Origin: Thermoleophilia bacterium
GTDB lineage: Bacteria; Actinomycetota; Thermoleophilia; Gaiellales; Gaiellaceae
Length of the DNA: 16,565 nucleotides
Reading direction: 5' to 3'
NCBI GenBank assembly: GCA_013362295.1
Contig: JABFWJ010000408.1
Coordinates: 1 to 16,565 of the forward strand
Within the stretch, counting starts at the first letter, position 1; every line of letters begins with the position of its first letter. Shown here piece by piece: positions 1 through 6,597 of the stretch. The notes under the pieces were generated by a model that saw only the letters and a program-made list of their open reading frames with translations, ran no database searches and was not told the DNA's origin. The translations under genes were made by a program, and so were the position numbers.

Positions 1-1011
1 GAGGTCGAGGATCTCGTCATGCACTTCCGCACCGGTCGCGGGCTCGTCGGCGGCAGCAGCACGGTGTACGCCGTCGACGGCGTCTCCTTCTCGATCGCAC
101 CGGGCGAGCTGCTCGGGCTCGTCGGCGAGTCGGGGAGCGGCAAGAGCACCGTCGCGAACTGCGTTGTCCGCCTGCTCGAGCCGACCGGCGGCAGCGTGCG
201 TCTGAGGGGGCGCGACATCACCCACCTCTCGCGCCGCGACATGCGGCCGCTGCGCCGCGACATCCACATGGTCTTCCAGGATCCGTACTCGTCGCTGAAC
301 CCGCGCATGACGTGCGGCCAGATCGTCGGCGAGCCGCTCCGGGTGCAGAAGCTGGGCCGGGGGAAGACGCTGGACGCGCGGGTCGCGAAGCTCTTCGACC
401 AGGTCGGGCTCCGGACCGAGCTCCGCTTCCGCTATCCGCACGAGCTGTCGGGCGGCCAGCGGCAGCGCGTCGGCCTCGCGCGCGCGCTGTCGGTGTCGCC
501 CGCGCTCCTGATCGCCGACGAGCCGGTGTCGGCGCTCGACGTCTCCGTGCAGGCGGCGATCCTCAACCTGCTGCGCGACCTGCAGCGCGACATGGGCTTC
601 TCGTGCCTCTTCATCACGCACGACCTCGCGACCGTCGAGTATCTGTGCGACCGCGTCGCGGTCATGTACCTCGGGAAGATCGTCGAGTCGGCGCCGACGA
701 AGGTGCTGTTCGCCTCCCCGCAGCATCCGTACACGCAGGCGCTGCTCTCGGCCGCCGTCGTGCCGGATCCGGAGGTGCAGCGAAACCGCACGCGGGTCGT
801 GCTCGAGGGGGATATCCCGAGTCCGATCGATCCGCCGTCCGGCTGCCGCTTTCGCACGCGCTGCCCGCTCGCGCACGAGTCGGCGCCGGAGTCCGAGGAA
901 GAGGATCCGCCGCTGCTCGAGATCGCACGCGGGCACTCCGTCGCCTGTCACCTCGTGCGGCGCGGTCGCGCGGCGCCGCAGCTGATCGATGCGGCAGAGT
1001 TGCGAACGTGA
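1..1011 (+). CDS. Oligopeptide/dipeptide ABC transporter ATP-binding protein (OppF/DppF type), 5' end cut by window
   Basis: ATPase subunit that powers uptake of peptides or related solutes through an Opp/Dpp-family importer at the inner face of the membrane. The reading frame is already open at base 1 (E-V-E-D-L-V precedes the first ATG at 19), as expected of the family's N-terminal EVxDL strand, so the real start lies upstream and the gene is 5' partial. Visible motifs: Walker A GESGSGKST (bases 124-150), Q-loop VFQDPYSSLNP (from 271), signature LSGGQ (445-459), Walker B LLIADEP with the Asp-Glu pair at 517-522, and the switch histidine in ITHD (619-621). The C-terminus carries the family's oligopeptide-transport extension, with PSPIDPPSGC and FRTRCP holding two conserved cysteines. 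It ends in TGA overlapping the GTG of the next gene (GTGA), so the two are probably one operon. The transported substrate cannot be read from an ATPase; the permease and binding-protein genes should lie upstream. Confidence 0.95.
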   Translation, partial: EVEDLVMHFRTGRGLVGGSSTVYAVDGVSFSIAPGELLGLVGESGSGKSTVANCVVRLLEPTGGSVRLRGRDITHLSRRDMRPLRRDIHMVFQDPYSSLNPRMTCGQIVGEPLRVQKLGRGKTLDARVAKLFDQVGLRTELRFRYPHELSGGQRQRVGLARALSVSPALLIADEPVSALDVSVQAAILNLLRDLQRDMGFSCLFITHDLATVEYLCDRVAVMYLGKIVESAPTKVLFASPQHPYTQALLSAAVVPDPEVQRNRTRVVLEGDIPSPIDPPSGCRFRTRCPLAHESAPESEEEDPPLLEIARGHSVACHLVRRGRAAPQLIDAAELRT

Positions 1012-2687
1012 CCTTCACGACACGCCCGGAGCTGCGCGGGACGTTCGGCGCCGTCGCGTCGACGCACTGGCTCGCGTCGGCGAGCGGCATGGCGGTGCTC
1101 GAGCGCGGCGGTAACGCCTTCGACGCGGCGTGCGCCGCCGGCTTCGTGCTGCAGGTCGTCGAGCCGCACCTGAACGGGCCCGGCGGCGACCTGCCCGCCG
1201 TCTTCTGGTCGGCCGAACGCGGCGAGCCGCTCGTGCTCTGCGCGCAGGGCGTGGCGCCGGCGGCCGCGACGATCGAGCGCTACCGCGCGCTCGGCCACGA
1301 GCTCGTCCCCGGCACGGGACTGCTGGCCGCATGTGTGCCGGGGTCGTTCGGCGGCTGGCTGCTCCTGCTCGAGCAGTTTGGGACGTGGCGGCTGGAGGAC
1401 GTACTCGAGTTCGCGATCGACTACGCCGACCGCGGCTACCCGGTCGTCGCCGGGATCCCGGCGGTGATCGGGCGCGTCGAACCGCTCCTGCGCGAGTGGC
1501 CGGGGTCGGCGGAGCTGTACCTGCCGGCGCCGGCGCCGGGGTCGACGTTCCGCAACCCGCAGCTCGCCGCGACCTGGCGGAGGCTGCTCGACGAGGCACG
1601 CGGTGGCTCACGCGAGGAGGAGCTCGAGCGTGCGCGGCGGGTCTACTACGAGGGCTTCGTGGCCGAGGAGATCGACCGCTTCTCACGCGAGCACGGCGGG
1701 CTCCTGACGGGCGAGGACCTCACGGGCTGGCGGGCGACGATCGAGGCGCCCGTGACCGTCGACTACCGCGGTCTCACCGTCTGCAAGACCGGCGCGTGGG
1801 GGCAGGGACCCGCGGCGCTGCAGCAGCTGCGGCTGCTCGAGGGCTTCGACGTCGCAGCGCTGAGTGACGCCGAGCTCGTCCACGTCACGACGGAGGCCGC
1901 GAAGCTCGCGTTCGCCGACCGCGACGCCAACTACGGCGACAGCGGCGAGGTCCCACTCGAGCGGCTCCTCTCGCGGGAGTACGCCGACGAGCGCCGTGCT
2001 CTGATCGACGAGGACGCGAGCAGCGAGCTCCGCCCGGGTTCGGGGCGCTTACCCCGACTTCGTGTTGAGTCATCACTAAGTGGTCTCGGGGTCGGCGAGC
2101 CGACCCAGGGCGACACCGTCCACCTCGACGTCGCCGACCGCTTCGGGAACCTGCTCTCGGCCACGCCGAGCGGTGGCTGGCTGCAGAGCTCGCCGACGAT
2201 CCCGGCCCTCGGCTGGCCGCTCGGCTCGCGCGCGCAGATGTTCTGGCTGGAGGAGGGCCTGCCCTCGTCGCTCGCGCCGCGGAAGCGCCCGCGGACGACG
2301 CTCTCGCCGGGGCTCGTCCTGCGCGGCGGCGAGCCGTGGCTCGCCTACGGGACCCCCGGCGGCGACCAGCAGGAGCAGTGGGCCCTGCACGTCCTCCTGC
2401 GCCACGTCGACCAGGGGCTGAATCTGCAGGAGGCGATCGACGCGCCCGACTGGCACACCGACCACCTGATCTCGAGCTTCTACCCGCGACACGTCGAGCC
2501 GCGCTCTCTCGCCGTCGAGTCCCGGTTCGGCGACGAGGTGATCGAGGACCTGCGCGGCCGCGGGCACGACGTGACGGTGCTGCCGCCGTGGTCGCTCGGC
2601 CGCGTGAGCGCGGTCTCCCGCGAAGGCGACCAGATCCGGGCCGGCGCCAACCCGCGGTTGATGCAGGGCTACGCCGTCGCGCGCTAG
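1008..2687 (+). CDS. Gamma-glutamyltransferase family protein (Ntn hydrolase, YwrD-like)
   Basis: Family members cleave gamma-glutamyl bonds (glutathione and related amides) after the proenzyme cuts itself before a threonine that becomes the nucleophile. The start is the GTG at 1008, overlapping the upstream stop as GTGA, giving 559 residues, a normal family length. The N-terminal half has the family's G-G-N-A-F-D-A and LNGPGGD segments. The predicted catalytic threonine is Thr370 in GDTVHLDV (codon 2115-2117), followed by SATPSGGWLQSSP, AQMFWLEEGLPSSLAP and the glycine-rich GTPGGDQQEQW (residues 448-458), typical of the YwrD-like branch rather than classical secreted GGT. No signal peptide is visible, so a cytoplasmic enzyme is likely. 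Position behind a peptide importer suggests it processes imported gamma-glutamyl peptides (inference). Some members of this superfamily are acylases, so the substrate is open. A patch of rare AT-ending codons sits just before the active-site threonine (2049-2084). Confidence 0.92.
   Translation: MTFTTRPELRGTFGAVASTHWLASASGMAVLERGGNAFDAACAAGFVLQVVEPHLNGPGGDLPAVFWSAERGEPLVLCAQGVAPAAATIERYRALGHELVPGTGLLAACVPGSFGGWLLLLEQFGTWRLEDVLEFAIDYADRGYPVVAGIPAVIGRVEPLLREWPGSAELYLPAPAPGSTFRNPQLAATWRRLLDEARGGSREEELERARRVYYEGFVAEEIDRFSREHGGLLTGEDLTGWRATIEAPVTVDYRGLTVCKTGAWGQGPAALQQLRLLEGFDVAALSDAELVHVTTEAAKLAFADRDANYGDSGEVPLERLLSREYADERRALIDEDASSELRPGSGRLPRLRVESSLSGLGVGEPTQGDTVHLDVADRFGNLLSATPSGGWLQSSPTIPALGWPLGSRAQMFWLEEGLPSSLAPRKRPRTTLSPGLVLRGGEPWLAYGTPGGDQQEQWALHVLLRHVDQGLNLQEAIDAPDWHTDHLISSFYPRHVEPRSLAVESRFGDEVIEDLRGRGHDVTVLPPWSLGRVSAVSREGDQIRAGANPRLMQGYAVAR
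2049..2084 (+). other. Rare-codon, palindromic patch inside the gamma-glutamyltransferase gene
   Basis: Twelve consecutive codons include TTA, CGA, CTT, CGT, GTT, TCA, TCA, CTA, AGT and GGT, all unusual in a gene that otherwise ends almost every codon in G or C. Bases 2058-2080 form an imperfect palindrome (CTT, GTG, TGA against TCA, CAC, AAG, with two mismatched pairs and a central G). The patch encodes the linker just before the autoprocessing threonine, with 30 bases between it and the Thr370 codon. Confidence 0.6.
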
Positions 2688-2806
2688 CCGTAGATGTACG
2701 CGACGACCACGCTCAGGACCATCAGGGCGAGCGGCGCGAAGAGCTTGAAGAGCGGTGTCGGAAATTCCTGGCGTGGGCGGAGCATCTTCGGCATACTCGT
2801 CGGCAT
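2684..2806 (-). CDS. Small single-span membrane protein, convergent to the ggt-family gene
   Basis: An ORF of 40 residues from the outermost reasonable ATG (complement of 2804-2806); ATGs at complement 2792-2794 and 2783-2785 are equally possible and would give 36 or 33 residues. The protein reads M-L-R-P-R-Q-E-F-P-T-P-L-F-K-L, then a hydrophobic stretch of about 18 residues (LFAPLALMVLSVVVAYIYG) that ends at the C-terminus, so it looks like a tail-anchored or single-span peptide with a short basic cytoplasmic N-terminus. Codons from CTC TTC AAG onward are strongly G/C-ending, which supports real coding on this strand. Its TAG and the TAG of the upstream plus-strand gene share the palindrome CTAG. 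No clear ribosome-binding site is seen. I do not recognise the family; function unknown. Confidence 0.5.
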   Translation of the reverse strand: MPTSMPKMLRPRQEFPTPLFKLFAPLALMVLSVVVAYIYG

Positions 2807-2900
2807 AGTCGCTGCTTGACCTGATCCCTCGTTCTGGACTCGACCGTCGGGCCGAGCGGCGCTCCCTGCCCCCGAAACCGCTGCGTGGAACGCTGCTGCG

Positions 2901-2906
2901 TAGGAT
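2901..2906 (+). promoter_or_regulatory. Possible -10 hexamer TAGGAT before valS
   Basis: TAGGAT fits TANNNT and lies 9 nt before the valS ATG, so transcription would begin 0-3 nt before the start codon. There is no Shine-Dalgarno sequence ahead of valS and no convincing -35 box at 17 bp spacing. Between the small minus-strand gene and valS (2807-2915) I see no other feature. Confidence 0.35.
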
Positions 2907-2915
2907 GGGCCGCCG

Positions 2916-5333
2916 ATGAGCGAGATGGCCCCGAGATACGACCCGCATGGGGTCGAGGAGCGCTGGCAGCGCACCTGGGAGGAGGAAGGCCACTACAACG
3001 CCGATCCCGACCCGGCGCGGACGAGCTTCGCGATCGCGCACCCGCCGCCGAACGTCACCGGCGACCTCCACCTCGGCCACGCGCTCCAGCTCTCGCTCGC
3101 CGACACGATCGTCCGCACGCGCCGGATGCAGGGCTACAACGTCCTCTTCCAGCCGGGCTACGACCATGCCGGCATCTCGACGCAGAACGCCGTCGAGAAG
3201 CACCTCGCCGCAGAGGGCCGGAGCCGGCAGGACCTGGGCCGCGAGGCGTTCGTGGAGCGCGTGTGGGAGTGGCTGCACGAGTACGGCGGCAAGATCATGT
3301 TCCAGTTCCGCCGCATCGGCGCCTCGCTCGACTACCGCCGCGAGCGGTTCACGATGGACGACGCGTACGTGCGCGCGGTCATGCGCTTCTTCGTGCACCT
3401 CTATGGCAAGGGCTGGATCTACCGCGCCAACCGGATCATCAACTGGTGCCCGTTCCATCTCACCTCGCTCTCCGATCTCGAGCTGACCCACGTCGACGTC
3501 GACGACGTGCTCACGTACGCGCGCTATCCGCTCGCCGACGGCGACGGGTACATCACGATCGCGACCGTGCGCCCGGCGACGATCCTCGCCGACGTCGCGG
3601 TAGCCGTGCACCCGGACGACGAGCGCTACCGCGAACTGATCGGACGTGAAGTCCTCGTGCCGTTCGTCCAGCGCCCTGTGCCGGTGATCGGCGACGAGCG
3701 CGTCGAGCGCGAGTTCGGGACCGGCGCCCTGAAGGTGACGCCGGGACACGACCCCACGGACTACGAGATCGGTCGCGACCACGGCCTTCCGGAACTGACG
3801 GTGATCGGCCCGGACGGACGGATGAACGAGGACGCGGGAGAGCTCGCCGGGCTGACGCAGGAGGAAGCCGACGCGCGGATCGTCGGCTGGTTGCGCGAGC
3901 ACGGACAGCTCGAGAAACGCGAGTCGTATCGCCACACCGTCGCGCTGTGCGACCGCTGCAAGAACAGGATCGAGCCCCGCATCTCGTTGCAGTGGTGGTG
4001 CGCGATGGACGAGCTGAAGCAGCCGGCGCTCGAAGCGTTGCGCGCGCGGCGCGTGCGCTACCACCCCGAGTCGCAGCACCGCTTCGCGATCAAGTCGCTC
4101 GAAGACGCACCGGACTGGAACATCTCGCGACAGATCTGGTGGGGCCACCAGATCCCCGTGTGGTACTGCCCGGACGGGCACGTCACCGTGGCGGAGACGG
4201 AGCCGTCGGCTTGCAGCGAGTGCGCCTCGACCGAGCTCACCCGCGAGACGGACGTGCTCGACACATGGTTCTCGTCGGCGCTCTGGCCGTTCGCGACGCT
4301 CGGCTGGCCCGACGACACCGAGGACCTGCGCACCTTCTATCCGGGCGACCTGAACACGACGGCGCGCGACATCATCCGGCTCTGGGAGAACCGCATGATC
4401 TTCAGCGGGCTCGAGTTGATGGACGACGTGCCGTTCCGGGACGTCGTCATCCATTCACTCGTGCACGCGCCGACCGGCGGCCGGATGTCGAAGAGCCTCG
4501 GCACCGGTCTGAACCCGATCGCGCAGATCGACGCGTACGGCGCGGACGCGACGCGCTACGGGCTGATGAAGATGGCGTCGGGGCAGGACGCGAGCTTCTC
4601 CGAGGGCGCGATCGAGGAAGGGCGGAAGCTCGCGAACAAGTTGTGGAACGCGAGCCGGCTCCTGATCCAGGCCGGCGTGACCGAGGTGGCCGAGCGGCCG
4701 TCGTCGCTCGAGGAGCACTGGATCCTGGCGCGCCTCTCGGCGACGCAGCGGGCGTACGAGGCGAACCTGGCCGAGTTCGACTTCGCCCACGTCGTCGACG
4801 AGCTGTACCACCTGACCTTCGACGACTTTTGCGACTGGTACCTCGAGGCGATCAAGCCCCGGCTCTACGGCGGCGACGCCGACGCGCGCGCGACCGCGGC
4901 CGCCGCCCTCGAGCGGTTGCTGAAGCTGCTGCACCCGGTGATGCCGCACGTGACCGAGGAGATCTGGTCGAACCTGCCCGACCGGGAGTCGCGGCTGATC
5001 GTCGCGCCGTGGCCGGTCTCCGGCGACGAGTCCGCCGCCGGGGCGCTGACCGCCGTGCAGGAGGCGGCGGCGATGTTCCGGCGCAGCGGAGTGCTCGCGC
5101 GGCTTACGTCCGAGGACGAGCGCCGCATCTTCGAGGCGGTCGTGAAGCCGGAGCGCGCGAAGGCGAACGGCAACGCCGACGCCGAGCGCGAGCGCCTGCG
5201 CAAGGAGATCAAGCGCTCCGAAGGGATGCTCGCGAACGAGCGCTTCGTCGCGAACGCGCCGGCCGCCGTCGTCGAGGCCGAGCGCGAGAAGCTCGAGCGC
5301 TACCGGCGCGAGCTCGATGCAATCGGCGACTGA
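2916..5333 (+). CDS. valS: Valine--tRNA ligase
   Basis: Class I aminoacyl-tRNA synthetase that charges tRNA-Val with valine in the cytoplasm. Of 805 residues: the HIGH signature is PPPNVTGDLHLGH (residues 43-55); the CP1 editing domain is recognisable by TVRPATILADVAVAVHP and FGTGALKVTPGHDPTDYEIG; a Cys-rich zinc-knuckle segment (CDRC; WYC...CSEC) follows; WNISRQIWWGHQIPVWYC and LDTWFSS are family signatures; the KMSKS loop is RMSKS (523-527). The last ~55 residues are a charged helical segment (AERERLRKEIKRSEG to the end), the usual ValS C-terminal coiled coil, here short. Total length is below the ~880-950 residues of many bacterial ValS, but no domain is missing. DIIRLW replaces the more usual DIIxFW. 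The ATG at 2916 is preferred because MSEMAPRYDPHGVE aligns with normal N-termini. The following folC is the usual actinobacterial neighbour. Confidence 0.97.
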   Translation: MSEMAPRYDPHGVEERWQRTWEEEGHYNADPDPARTSFAIAHPPPNVTGDLHLGHALQLSLADTIVRTRRMQGYNVLFQPGYDHAGISTQNAVEKHLAAEGRSRQDLGREAFVERVWEWLHEYGGKIMFQFRRIGASLDYRRERFTMDDAYVRAVMRFFVHLYGKGWIYRANRIINWCPFHLTSLSDLELTHVDVDDVLTYARYPLADGDGYITIATVRPATILADVAVAVHPDDERYRELIGREVLVPFVQRPVPVIGDERVEREFGTGALKVTPGHDPTDYEIGRDHGLPELTVIGPDGRMNEDAGELAGLTQEEADARIVGWLREHGQLEKRESYRHTVALCDRCKNRIEPRISLQWWCAMDELKQPALEALRARRVRYHPESQHRFAIKSLEDAPDWNISRQIWWGHQIPVWYCPDGHVTVAETEPSACSECASTELTRETDVLDTWFSSALWPFATLGWPDDTEDLRTFYPGDLNTTARDIIRLWENRMIFSGLELMDDVPFRDVVIHSLVHAPTGGRMSKSLGTGLNPIAQIDAYGADATRYGLMKMASGQDASFSEGAIEEGRKLANKLWNASRLLIQAGVTEVAERPSSLEEHWILARLSATQRAYEANLAEFDFAHVVDELYHLTFDDFCDWYLEAIKPRLYGGDADARATAAAALERLLKLLHPVMPHVTEEIWSNLPDRESRLIVAPWPVSGDESAAGALTAVQEAAAMFRRSGVLARLTSEDERRIFEAVVKPERAKANGNADAERERLRKEIKRSEGMLANERFVANAPAAVVEAEREKLERYRRELDAIGD

Positions 5334-5337
5334 ACGC

Positions 5338-5368
5338 CGTGACACTCCCGTGACGGTGGCTGCCACCG
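5338..5368 (+). repeat. Direct repeat copy 1 with hairpin, after valS
   Basis: A 31-bp segment starting 5 bases after the valS stop that recurs at 5427-5457 with one difference. It contains the palindrome CCGTGACGG and a perfect 6-bp hairpin CGGTGG-CTG-CCACCG (5354-5368). No T-tract follows, so it is not a standard intrinsic terminator. Confidence 0.85.
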
Positions 5369-5385
5369 GCCAGGTCGGGCACACA

Positions 5386-5391
5386 TACCCT
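5386..5391 (+). promoter_or_regulatory. Possible -10 hexamer TACCCT upstream of folC
   Basis: TACCCT between the two repeat copies fits TANNNT; no good -35 is seen. An ATG begins 3 nt later at 5395, too close for a leaderless start at that ATG, so transcription would begin just inside the mini-ORF. Weak call. Confidence 0.2.
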
Positions 5392-5394
5392 GAA

Positions 5395-5442
5395 ATGCAG
5401 GCCTTTTGCGTGCGCTTCGCCCCGTGCGTGACACTTCCGTGA
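5395..5442 (+). CDS. Possible 15-codon upstream ORF coupled to folC
   Basis: ATG at 5395 opens a 15-residue ORF reading MQAFCVRFAPCVTLP, ending in TGA at 5440-5442. That TGA overlaps the candidate folC GTG (5439-5441) as GTGA, the same coupling overlap seen at four other junctions in this window. It has no visible Shine-Dalgarno sequence. An ORF of this size can arise by chance, so confidence is low; its placement is the only argument for it. Confidence 0.2.
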   Translation: MQAFCVRFAPCVTLP

Positions 5443-5457
5443 CGGTGGCTGCCACCG
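5427..5457 (+). repeat. Direct repeat copy 2 with hairpin, spanning the folC start
   Basis: Second copy of the 31-bp repeat found at 5338-5368, one mismatch (T for C at position 10). The hairpin CGGTGG-CTG-CCACCG is fully kept (5443-5457). In this copy the GTG codons at 5439 and 5445 are the likely folC starts, so the start region itself can fold. Confidence 0.85.
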
Positions 5458-6470
5458 ACCTGGACTGGCTCGCGTCTCTCTCGCCCTGGCCCCGCGACGG
5501 CTTCGGTACCGAGCGGATGTGCGCGCTGCTCGACCGGCTCGGCAACCCGCAGCGGGCATTCGAGGCCGTTCACGTCGTCGGCACGAAGGGCAAGTCGACC
5601 GCCGCGCGGCGCATCGCCGCGACGATCGGGGGCGCCGCGTACACCTCGCCGCACGTCTCCGGCTGGCACGAGCGGCTCGACACGGACGAAGCCGGCTTCG
5701 AGCGCGCCGTCCGGCGCGTGCGCGCGGACGCCGAGCAGCTCGGGGCGACCCAGTTCGAGGTGCTGACCGCCGCGGCGTTCGCCGACTTCGCCGCCCGCGG
5801 TGTCACGGCCGCCGCGGTCGAGGCCGGCCTCGGCGGCCGGCTCGACGCAACGAACGTGATCGACGCCCGTGTCGTGCTGCTCACGAACGTGGCGCTCGAG
5901 CACACCGACGTGCTGGGCGAGACCCGCCGGGCGATCGCGGCCGAGAAGCTCGCCGTCGCCGGTCCAGGGGCGGTCGTCGTCCTCCCCGACGAGGAGTTCG
6001 CGGGCCTTGTCCCCCGCAACGAGACGCGCCTCGGCGGCGCGCGCGAGGCGGCGGAGGCGTTCCTCGGCCGGCCCGTCGAGCTCGCAGCGGCGGTCCTGCC
6101 CGGACGCTTCGAGATTCGGGACGGGGAGGTCTGGGACGGCGCCCACACCCCCGACGCGGTCGACTGGCTGCTCGACCGCCTGCCCGAACCCCACGACTAC
6201 GTCGTCGTCGCCTCGATCCTCGGCGACAAGGACGCCGGCGGGATCCTCGAGCGGCTCGCCCGCGCCGGCCGGACGCTCGTCGCGACCCGCTCCTCCAACG
6301 AGCGCGCCCTGCCGCCGGGGGAGATCGCCGACCGGGCCCGAACCTGGTTCGAAAAGGTGGAAACGGTCGACGATCCCCGCGCCGCCCTACGGCGCGCGCA
6401 CGCCCTCGGGAGCCGCGTCCTCGTCACGGGCTCCCTCTATCTGCTGGCCGACCTGAGCCGGGGTCGGTGA
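5439..6470 (+). CDS. folC: Folylpolyglutamate synthase / dihydrofolate synthase (short form)
   Basis: Mur-ligase-family cytosolic enzyme that adds glutamate to folates, and in bifunctional members to dihydropteroate. Start chosen at GTG 5439 because it makes a GTGA overlap with the mini-ORF and because homologues begin close to the LDWLASLSPWP segment; GTG 5424 and 5445 are alternatives. With this start it has 343 residues. Motifs: ATP-binding GTKGKST (48-54; family usually GTNGKGS), TSPHVSGWHERL, EAGLGGRLDATN, LEHTDVLG, PGRFE, DGAHTPD (233-239; family usually DGAHNP), ILGDKDAGG and the terminal VTGSLYL. It is about 80 residues shorter than typical FolC (~420-430); the shortening is mainly between LVPRNETRLGG and PGRFE, where longer FolC proteins have the rest of the central domain. 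A related Mur-type ligase is the only alternative and is unlikely next to valS. Confidence 0.92.
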   Translation: MTVAATDLDWLASLSPWPRDGFGTERMCALLDRLGNPQRAFEAVHVVGTKGKSTAARRIAATIGGAAYTSPHVSGWHERLDTDEAGFERAVRRVRADAEQLGATQFEVLTAAAFADFAARGVTAAAVEAGLGGRLDATNVIDARVVLLTNVALEHTDVLGETRRAIAAEKLAVAGPGAVVVLPDEEFAGLVPRNETRLGGAREAAEAFLGRPVELAAAVLPGRFEIRDGEVWDGAHTPDAVDWLLDRLPEPHDYVVVASILGDKDAGGILERLARAGRTLVATRSSNERALPPGEIADRARTWFEKVETVDDPRAALRRAHALGSRVLVTGSLYLLADLSRGR

Positions 6471-6471
6471 A

Positions 6472-6597
6472 ATGCTTACGATGGTGTCCCGCTCCAGTGA
6501 CCGCATCAGCGTCTTCCTCTTCGCCGTCTTCCTCCTCGTGGCGTTCGTCGTCCTCGCGTTTGCTGCAGGGTATGGACTAGGAAAGATCCTCCTGTGA
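6472..6597 (+). CDS. Small single-span membrane protein between folC and the zinc-ribbon gene
   Basis: A 41-residue ORF starting at ATG 6472, one base after the folC stop: MLTMVSRSSDRI, then about 22 hydrophobic residues (SVFLFAVFLLVAFVVLAFAAG), then a short YGLGKILL tail. An ATG at 6481 is a second possible start, 10 nt behind GGTGA, giving 38 residues. Its TGA overlaps the GTG of the next gene as GTGA, which supports translation. The basic N-terminus suggests N-in, C-out topology. In other actinobacteria a small membrane protein (DUF4233 type, about 110-130 residues) occupies the slot between folC and ndk; this one is much shorter and I cannot claim homology. Function unknown. Likely cotranscribed with folC and the zinc-ribbon gene. 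Confidence 0.7.
   Translation: MLTMVSRSSDRISVFLFAVFLLVAFVVLAFAAGYGLGKILL

Noticed and set aside
312..1007. N-terminal extension of the gamma-glutamyltransferase frame
   Set aside because: It is the shadow of the ABC ATPase gene in another frame; the family sequence begins at the GTG at 1008.
2816..2821. TTGACC as a -35 box for valS
   Set aside because: No -10-like hexamer lies at 16-18 bp; the nearest TANNNT, at 2901, is 79 bp away.
2076..4454. 792-codon open frame on the minus strand opposite ggt and valS
   Set aside because: It is antisense to two clear genes, its product is Arg/Val/Asp/Leu-rich with no recognisable domain, and long antisense frames are expected in GC-rich DNA with strong third-position bias.
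5354..5368. Hairpin after valS as an intrinsic terminator
   Set aside because: The stem is only 6 bp and no T-run follows; the same hairpin recurs at the folC start where termination would make little sense.
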